From assembly GCA_018715855.1 (NCBI GenBank), contig DVKW01000247.1, positions 1 to 5,628 of the forward strand: a DNA stretch of 5,628 nucleotides, given 5' to 3'. How positions within the stretch are numbered: position 1 is the first letter of the stretch; every line of letters starts with the position of its first letter. The notes beneath the pieces are model-generated. The model did not search any database, was not told where the DNA came from, and saw nothing but the letters and a program-made list of their open reading frames with translations. This stretch comes from Candidatus Galligastranaerophilus intestinigallinarum (GTDB taxonomy: Bacteria > Cyanobacteriota > Vampirovibrionia > Gastranaerophilales > Gastranaerophilaceae). The position numbers were made by a program, and so were the translations under genes. Shown one piece after another: positions 1 through 4,792 of the stretch.

Positions 1-1
1 A

Positions 2-400
2 AAAAAAGAAGAAGATTCTTTAATTTCAGAATTTTACAATAAAGATGAAAAACTTGTCGGAAGCAAGGTTATTCAGAAAAAATCGGGGCATATTCTTGAA
101 ATAACTTACAATTCAATTGGCGGAAAAGAAACAGTTTCAGAATACGACAAAGAAAAAAACCTGATTAAATCGGTTGATTATTATGAAAACGGCCAAGTTA
201 AGCTTTCAACCGAATACGGAAAAAACGGTTCTTATAAATCTATGATGTATAATGCGGACGGTTCAAGGTTATCTTTTGTTGAAAAATACATAGATGGCAC
301 CGCAGATGCTATTTACTTTGATGCCGACAACAAAGGCACAAGGGTTGAAGTTAAAATGGATAAAGATAAAAATGTTATAGAAAAAAAGATAATCAAATAA
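2..400 (+). CDS. C-terminal part of a protein with tandem aromatic/turn repeats (MORN-like / YwqK-like), 5' truncated
   Basis: An open frame enters from the left edge and ends at TAA (398-400), giving 132 visible residues; the true start lies outside the window. The visible part is built of short units in which an aromatic residue opens a strand and a D/N/G turn follows: YNSIGG (residues 36-41), YDKEKN (48-53), YYENGQ (60-65), YGKNG (72-76), YNADG (83-87), YIDG (96-99) and FDADNKG (106-112), a spacing of about 12 residues. The YYENGQVK unit is typical of MORN-like repeats in the YwqK antitoxin-type family and of related bacterial surface or secreted repeat proteins. The tail (residues 114-132) is rich in K, D and E. 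No membrane helix or catalytic motif is visible. The repeats are seen directly; the family is inferred, and the function is unknown because the N-terminus, which would show any signal peptide, is missing. Confidence 0.75.
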   Translation, partial: KKEEDSLISEFYNKDEKLVGSKVIQKKSGHILEITYNSIGGKETVSEYDKEKNLIKSVDYYENGQVKLSTEYGKNGSYKSMMYNADGSRLSFVEKYIDGTADAIYFDADNKGTRVEVKMDKDKNVIEKKIIK

Positions 401-440
401 ATTCATATTAAGAAAAGTTAAACCAAAACCCGCCAAATAA

Positions 441-497
441 TGTAAAATTTTTGAAAATTTTTTAATAATATGCAATCCTATTTATAGGGAGTAAGAG
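441..497 (+). promoter_or_regulatory. Possible promoter and ribosome binding site upstream of the membrane protein gene
   Basis: The 107-base gap (401-507) between the two + strand genes is very AT-rich. TGTAAA at 441-446 and TAATAT at 466-471 (19-base spacing), or TTGAAA at 451-456 with TATTTA at 479-484 (22-base spacing), resemble -35/-10 pairs, but neither has ideal spacing and such matches are frequent by chance at this base composition. AGGGAG at 486-491, followed by AAGAG at 493-497, gives a purine-rich ribosome binding region 10 to 16 bases before the ATG at 508. No GC-rich terminator for the upstream gene is seen in the gap, so the two genes may also be cotranscribed. Confidence 0.25.
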
Positions 498-507
498 ATA
501 AATTAAA

Positions 508-1905
508 ATGTATAAAATGTTATCATCAGAAGTTACGGATAAACAAAATTCTAATGCGCTTGTCTTATCCTCAAAATTGTTGGAACCAAGACAGAGAAAA
601 CGCGCGTATGCAGATTTTTTAGGTGTAATGTATGCGGTTGATTACCTTCAAAATTCAGGTTATAGAGTAAATATTCAAAGAAGCATTTTTAAATCTGCCA
701 AATTATATTCGGATTTTGAAATTTGCGATATTTATTCAAACTCGCACAGACTATATGTTGTAACTGCTTATGGAACAGAAATTGTTAAAATTCCATATAT
801 GCACAAAAAATATGACATTTTGCCTGAAGCATACATAGTTGTTGAGCTTCAAATAGGAATGAAAGAAGCAAATGTTAAAGGAATTATTAAACCTGTAGAT
901 TTTGAAAATGCAGAAATTAACAATGATTACTTTAAATTCAATACAAACAAATTAAGAAACATTGAAGAACTTTATGAAATTATAAAAAATTATTCGGGCA
1001 TAAAACCTTCAATCGGCAAACATTTAGAATGTATGGATATGTTTGTTCCATATACCGAAGATAAATTAACGGACGATGAAAAGAAAAAATTCATAGAGCA
1101 TATTTTAACTTGCGAAACCTGCAAAAAAAGGCTCATGGATACTCTTGAATTTGATTCTGCTTCAAAAAACATTGTGAAGCATAATAATATTCTATCAAAT
1201 GAAGACTTTTCAAAAGAAGAAAACTTTATAAGAAAACTTCAAAATTCAAACAGAGAAGAAATTAAAATTCAAGGCGCAATAGATACAATATACAACGAAA
1301 ACAGCTTTAATGAACTTAAAAATTCAACCTTCAGATATGGGGCGGAAATTCCCCCAAAAACCAAAAAAATCATTCTGACGGGCTTTTTTACGGTTGCCAT
1401 TTTGCTTGTTATAATTTCTTTTGCCGCAAATTTGCCAAAAGGCGGGGAAAACCAAAAAGCAAAAACTGTTCAGGGTGAAGTTATAGATACAAATGAAAAT
1501 AACCTTTCGCAAAGCCAAGGGGGCGATTTTGATATTTATATTCCAAAAATAGATAAATCAAAAGGTTATCTCACTATTTCAAAAGTATCTTGGGAAGTTT
1601 CCAAAAATATCAACAACGAAGAACAGAAAAAATTCCTTCAACAAGCAGGAAAAAGCGTGAGATTAAACCTTCAAAACGATTTATTACTTTCAAACACCAC
1701 AACGGTGAACAACAAAGTTAAGTTTGATATAAGGTTTTATAGAGATGGCAGCTTAGAAAATGTTGAACTTGTTCAAAGCTCAGGCAATTCGGCTTTAGAC
1801 AAAGTAATCCAACAAAGCCTGCAAAACACTCTTTATTATATGCGCCCGCCAAAAGGCTCTTTTGTTGGCAAGAAAAACAGCTTAACAATTGTAATAGATT
1901 TTTAA
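508..1905 (+). CDS. Single-pass membrane protein: DUF1822-like domain, anti-sigma-type zinc finger, TM helix, TonB C-terminal-like domain
   Basis: This 465-residue protein has four modules. Residues about 13-160 resemble the mainly cyanobacterial DUF1822 family: a helix with YADFLGVMYAVDYLQNSGY, then a KYDILPEAYIVVELQ strand and a KEANVKGIIKPV segment matching that family's PPEVW...VQ...EA.LLGFVP pattern. Residues 172-209 fit an anti-sigma zinc finger (zf-HC2): Cys175, an acidic helix (KLTDDEKKKF), then His198-x3-Cys202-x2-Cys205. After a charged linker, KTKK precedes one hydrophobic helix (about 288-307), so the N-terminus should be cytoplasmic and the C-terminus outside. Residues about 380-465 match the TonB C-terminal fold: FDIRFYRDGSLENVELVQSS, GNSALDKVIQQSL, MRPPKG and a final SLTIVIDF strand. 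There is no TonB-like proline-rich linker. The start is well placed: an in-frame TAA lies at 499-501 and the ribosome binding region precedes ATG 508. A role as transmembrane signal transducer or anti-sigma factor is inferred; no sigma gene is adjacent. Confidence 0.85.
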   Translation: MYKMLSSEVTDKQNSNALVLSSKLLEPRQRKRAYADFLGVMYAVDYLQNSGYRVNIQRSIFKSAKLYSDFEICDIYSNSHRLYVVTAYGTEIVKIPYMHKKYDILPEAYIVVELQIGMKEANVKGIIKPVDFENAEINNDYFKFNTNKLRNIEELYEIIKNYSGIKPSIGKHLECMDMFVPYTEDKLTDDEKKKFIEHILTCETCKKRLMDTLEFDSASKNIVKHNNILSNEDFSKEENFIRKLQNSNREEIKIQGAIDTIYNENSFNELKNSTFRYGAEIPPKTKKIILTGFFTVAILLVIISFAANLPKGGENQKAKTVQGEVIDTNENNLSQSQGGDFDIYIPKIDKSKGYLTISKVSWEVSKNINNEEQKKFLQQAGKSVRLNLQNDLLLSNTTTVNNKVKFDIRFYRDGSLENVELVQSSGNSALDKVIQQSLQNTLYYMRPPKGSFVGKKNSLTIVIDF

Positions 1906-1910
1906 ACATT

Positions 1911-1937
1911 AAAAAGCCTGAAATTTCAGGCTTTTTT
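1911..1937. terminator. Bidirectional intrinsic terminator between convergent genes
   Basis: AAAAAGCCTGAAA (1911-1923) is followed directly by its exact reverse complement TTTCAGGCTTTTT (1924-1936), with one more T at 1937. RNA would form a stem around GCCTGA/TCAGGC with a small AAUU-type loop. There is a T-run on the + strand (1932-1937) and, because the left arm begins with five A, also a U-run in - strand transcripts. It starts 6 bases after the stop of the + strand membrane protein gene and lies 9 bases beyond the stop of the - strand prepilin gene at 1946, so it can end both transcription units. Confidence 0.9.
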
Positions 1938-1945
1938 ATTTCAAA

Positions 1946-2878
1946 TTATATTCCAAAAATTTTGAATATTCCGCTTCCTCTCGGCTTAACGGGTTCAATT
2001 GAACAATATGCGCTTTTATCTGACAAATGGGGGTAATTTAGAATATCTTCAGCAGAAGGTTTATCAAAATTGCAAGCGCCTAAAATGGTATAATTATTGC
2101 AATCTTCACCTTGAAAATATCTCGGGTATAAAGAAGGGTTTGAAACACAAACTGCTTCTTTATAAGAAACTTTTTCTCTAAAGGGAAGCTCGTCATTTAT
2201 TTCTTGCTGGTTTCTTGCATCCAACACTTGAATAACCCTTGTATTTTTGTTGTTTTCATCTTGCGCTTTATTTAAAACAACTCTATAAGCAAAAAATTCA
2301 TCATCTTCTCTTGCATCAAAATTGTTATAAAAATCGACTGAAGGAACAACAGCCCCGTTTTTAAAAATACGAATAGGGAAAATGTCTGTGCCAAGAACAT
2401 TATCGCCATTATTTGCGCCGTTTATATCTATATAAACATCTAAATAATAATTTATATCTCGCCCGTCAAATCTGACGATATCCCAGCCGTCACGAGGTGA
2501 TAAACCATAAAAAGAACTGCCGTTTGCAAGCCTTAAATTTTGGCCTTTGCCATAAGCGCTTATCGATGCATCGCCGCCTGTAGAACAGTTAACAGCACCT
2601 GTTGTAACCAAATTATTTGCAAGCCTTTCACAATATTCATTAACATTATCAGGTAATTCCGTATAATTTGAACAAAAGCCTTCTTCATAGCATTCTTGCA
2701 TAATCACTTTGTTTATATTTGGCAAATTTTTAAGAACAGAATATATATACGGCGTTTTTGAAACATCGTTTGATTTAAACATATAAATTGAAATTGCAAG
2801 CAAAATGCCGCACAAGAAAAAAGCAAAAATAACTTCGCCTAAAATCATTCCGTTTTTAAATTTATATTTCAATTTCAT
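1946..2878 (-). CDS. Type IV prepilin-like protein (class III signal peptide), cysteine-rich
   Basis: The 310-residue protein begins with a short basic leader (Lys at 2, 4, 6 and 8) ending in Gly10, followed by MILGEVIFAFFLCGILLAIS. This is a type IV prepilin/pseudopilin class III signal: prepilin peptidase (PilD family) would cut after Gly10, leaving Met at +1 and the conserved Glu at +5 (Glu15) at the head of a hydrophobic helix (11-34). The mature domain has eight cysteines outside the helix (63, 69, 83, 98, 244, 260, 269, 292), so up to four disulfides are possible. The segment DINGANNGDNVLGTDIFPI (151-169) resembles the D-x-N-G loop of some pilins and pseudopilins that can bind calcium. 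The length is well above a typical major pilin (about 150). The start is fixed by the leader and by AAAGGA 4 bases upstream. It is the last gene of the holA-holB-DUF3326 operon. It could be a minor pilin, adhesin or secretion pseudopilin; which is not decidable here. Confidence 0.9.
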   Translation of the reverse strand: MKLKYKFKNGMILGEVIFAFFLCGILLAISIYMFKSNDVSKTPYIYSVLKNLPNINKVIMQECYEEGFCSNYTELPDNVNEYCERLANNLVTTGAVNCSTGGDASISAYGKGQNLRLANGSSFYGLSPRDGWDIVRFDGRDINYYLDVYIDINGANNGDNVLGTDIFPIRIFKNGAVVPSVDFYNNFDAREDDEFFAYRVVLNKAQDENNKNTRVIQVLDARNQQEINDELPFREKVSYKEAVCVSNPSLYPRYFQGEDCNNYTILGACNFDKPSAEDILNYPHLSDKSAYCSIEPVKPRGSGIFKIFGI

Positions 2879-2879
2879 T

Positions 2880-3857
2880 CTATCCTTTTAAAAGAGCCGA
2901 TAACAAACTGTCATAATCTTCATATTCAATTATATCATTCAGCCCCATATCATAGCAACCGATTGAACCAAAAGTTTTGTTTTTAACCGTTAAAATTTTT
3001 ATTCCACTGTTATAAGCGCCTATAACCGCAGGGCTTCCAAGAGCATTATAGGGCACAATTAAAGCTTTTATATCGCTGTTTTTTAAATAAAATCTATTTT
3101 TATTGTTAATTAAAGGCGCTTTTGAAAGGCCGTCTAAAATGCAGGGAAGATAAGTTGAAGATATATTTTCGGATGAAACCTTTGAATTGCAAACCGTTTC
3201 ACAAATATCAATTGAAGAAAACGCCGGCGCATGAGCGGTTGGCACAAAAAATTCTTTTGCAATTAAATGAGAAATAACGGCCTCTATACCGCCAATGGGG
3301 TCAATTCCTATTCCTTGTTCATAGTTTATATCGTCTGCATCCTCATTAAAATAGCAAACAATTGCAATTGCATTTGCCCCTTTTTCAATTAATTTTTTTG
3401 CTGCCCTTAAAATTGCATTTTCATTTTTTATGGTTCCTGTTGATAAATTGTTTTTAATAAAAAATTCAACCCCAACGGGCTCATCCGTTGTTTCAAAAAA
3501 AGGAATATTTAAGCCTTTAACTTCTTTCATTGCAGAAATTGTGTTTATATGAACGTTTAAAATGTTTTTTGGAATTGAAGCGTCAAAAATAACGCCGATT
3601 ATATTTTCTTCATATTTATCAAGCGGGTTTATTACTATATTTCCACTAAAAAATTCATCAAAAAAATATCCTTCCAAATATAAAATATCATCTGTAATAG
3701 CACTTAAAATGCCGCCATTAACAACATTTGGATGTGTTAAAACATTAAAATATTTTGCAAATTTTCTTGCTATTTTTCCGCCATCACCTGCAAATCCGCC
3801 AATTTCAGCGCCAATACCCGTTGGAATTGAAATTGCAATTGTTTCCTTGTGGTTCAT
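2880..3857 (-). CDS. DUF3326 family protein (cyanobacterial-type, function unknown)
   Basis: The 325-residue protein matches the DUF3326 family, which is known mainly from cyanobacteria and photosynthetic eukaryotes and has no established function. Family-like blocks occur in order along the full length: IPTGIGAEIGGFAGDGGKIA (11-30), THPNVVNGG (41-49), LYLEGYFFDEFFSG (59-72), FETTDEPVGVE (121-131), GTIKNENAILRAAKKLI (141-157), GIDPIGGIEAVISHLIAKEF (184-203), PTAHAPAF (206-213), YLPCILDGLSKAP (236-248) and LIVPYNALGSPAVIGAYNSG (266-285). Glycine-rich turns and conserved His and Asp suggest an enzyme or nucleotide/metabolite binder, but this is inference. There is no signal peptide or membrane helix, so it should be cytoplasmic. 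The ATG overlaps the holB TGA as ATGA, with GAAGGAAG (3871-3864) as ribosome binding site. Recognition is from conserved blocks recalled, not from a search. Confidence 0.9.
   Translation of the reverse strand: MNHKETIAISIPTGIGAEIGGFAGDGGKIARKFAKYFNVLTHPNVVNGGILSAITDDILYLEGYFFDEFFSGNIVINPLDKYEENIIGVIFDASIPKNILNVHINTISAMKEVKGLNIPFFETTDEPVGVEFFIKNNLSTGTIKNENAILRAAKKLIEKGANAIAIVCYFNEDADDINYEQGIGIDPIGGIEAVISHLIAKEFFVPTAHAPAFSSIDICETVCNSKVSSENISSTYLPCILDGLSKAPLINNKNRFYLKNSDIKALIVPYNALGSPAVIGAYNSGIKILTVKNKTFGSIGCYDMGLNDIIEYEDYDSLLSALLKG
2883..2888 (-). promoter_or_regulatory. Ribosome binding site of the prepilin gene, inside the DUF3326 coding end
   Basis: On the - strand AAAGGA lies 4 bases before the prepilin ATG (2878-2876). 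It falls within the last codons of the DUF3326 gene, whose TAG stop (2882-2880) is separated from the ATG by one base. Translation of the prepilin is therefore probably coupled to that of the gene before it. Confidence 0.7.
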
Positions 3858-4792
3858 AGGTTTCTTCCTTCATTTGAAATTGAAATAAACAAATTTTCAA
3901 AGGTATTATTCGGAGTAATTGTTGCCGCAAGGTGTTTTTTTGCCAATTGCACTTTTTTTATATCCGAACTTATTAAATTAAAAATTTGATTATTTTTTGC
4001 ATTTTGCCTTAATAAATTAACAAAAAATTCTTCCGCGCTATCTAAAAATTCAATGTGGCTAAGGCCGTTTTCTTCAATATAGCTTAAAATTTCAGTGGAA
4101 GTTTTCATGGCATCAGATATTGGCAAATCAGGATAATTTTTAAAAAAAGAAGAAACATTAATTTGTGATTTTTCAATACTGACGGGAGTTTTAAAAACCA
4201 AAGACCTTGAAACTATTGTTGATATAATATCTTCCCTGCTATTTGCAAGAAAAACAAAAGTAACTTTATTTGGCGCTTCTTCCGTTGATTTTAAAAGAGC
4301 ATTTGAGGCTTCTTCCTGCAATATTTTTTTGTTTATTGGAGCAGGCAGCCAATCTTCTTTGTTAATTTTAAAACCTGCATTTAAATATTTTGAAAGCTGT
4401 TTTTGTTCATTCTCTTGAATTTTTGATGTTTTTACGTTTGAAAAAATAAAAAATCTGTGATAATCGGAAGTTTCAAGAATTAATGACGTAACTTTTTCAA
4501 TTTGTTTAACTGAAATTACCGTTTTTGTTCCATCTTCTTTAAAATCAACAGGTGTAACATTAACAACTGCGGGGTGCCTGTTTTCTCTAATCCAATTGCA
4601 ATTTGTGCAACTGCAGCTTGGGGTTTTATCGCCCGTGCAATTTAAAATTCTTGCCAATTCCAAAGAGAAAAAATATTGCATAATGGTGTCAAAGCCTTCA
4701 AAAATAATGCTTTGAGGAAACCTTTTATTAGAATTCAAAAGTATGGAAAAATAATTATAAACAAATGTATTTTTAAAAATTTGATTAATCAT
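3854..4792 (-). CDS. holB: DNA polymerase III subunit delta' (clamp loader), with degenerate nucleotide site and insertion
   Basis: The 312-residue protein fits the delta' clamp loader subunit, an AAA+ family member that, with delta and the tau/gamma ATPases, loads the beta sliding clamp onto primed DNA. Seen in order: an N-terminal region FPQSIIFEGF (25-34) where a Walker A loop would sit, ELARILNC (45-52), a zinc-binding cysteine set (Cys52, Cys60, Cys62, Cys65) followed by NRHPAVVNV (71-79), ISVKQIEKV (93-101), the strand HRFFIFSNV (112-120), EEASNALLKSTEEAPNKVTF (160-179) and STIVSRSLVF (191-200), the counterpart of the SRC motif with Arg196 kept. Walker A (no GxxxxGKT) and Walker B (FSNV in place of DEAD-like residues) are lost, so it should not bind or hydrolyse ATP. 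About 35 residues (124-157) are inserted before the ALLK helix. The length is near the usual 310-335. The ATG overlaps the holA stop (ATGA); AGAAGGG at 4807-4801 is the ribosome binding site. Confidence 0.88.
   Translation of the reverse strand: MINQIFKNTFVYNYFSILLNSNKRFPQSIIFEGFDTIMQYFFSLELARILNCTGDKTPSCSCTNCNWIRENRHPAVVNVTPVDFKEDGTKTVISVKQIEKVTSLILETSDYHRFFIFSNVKTSKIQENEQKQLSKYLNAGFKINKEDWLPAPINKKILQEEASNALLKSTEEAPNKVTFVFLANSREDIISTIVSRSLVFKTPVSIEKSQINVSSFFKNYPDLPISDAMKTSTEILSYIEENGLSHIEFLDSAEEFFVNLLRQNAKNNQIFNLISSDIKKVQLAKKHLAATITPNNTFENLFISISNEGRNL
3864..3871 (-). promoter_or_regulatory. Ribosome binding site of the DUF3326 gene, inside holB
   Basis: GAAGGAAG on the - strand, with the AAGGA core 8 bases before the ATG at 3857, supports this start. 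It lies within the 3' end of holB, whose TGA (3856-3854) overlaps the ATG. Confidence 0.7.

Noticed and set aside
444..463. A/T-only inverted repeat (AAAATTTT, TG, AAAATTTT) in the gap after the repeat-protein gene
   Set aside because: Such palindromes are expected by chance at this base composition, the stem has no G:C pairs, and it is not a credible terminator.
269..475. - strand open frame of 68 codons, hydrophobic and Phe-rich
   Set aside because: It overlaps the repeat-protein gene in antisense; the Phe-rich composition follows from the AAA-rich + strand.
990..1518. - strand open frames at 990-1172 and 1324-1518
   Set aside because: Both are opposite the multi-domain membrane protein gene and resemble no family; they are shadows.
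508..1905. Calling the membrane protein a TonB energy transducer
   Set aside because: Only the C-terminal block is TonB-like. The protein has a large cytoplasmic N-terminus with a zinc finger, lacks the proline-rich periplasmic span, and has no ExbB/ExbD genes beside it.
1718..2181. Open frames at 1718-1909 (-) and 1999-2181 (+)
   Set aside because: Each lies opposite a supported gene. The first also runs across the terminator side of the + strand gene; neither has a plausible start context.
3562..3888. + strand open frame of 108 codons opposite the DUF3326 gene
   Set aside because: It lies antisense to a gene with strong family conservation, crosses the holB/DUF3326 junction and has the composition of an antisense shadow.
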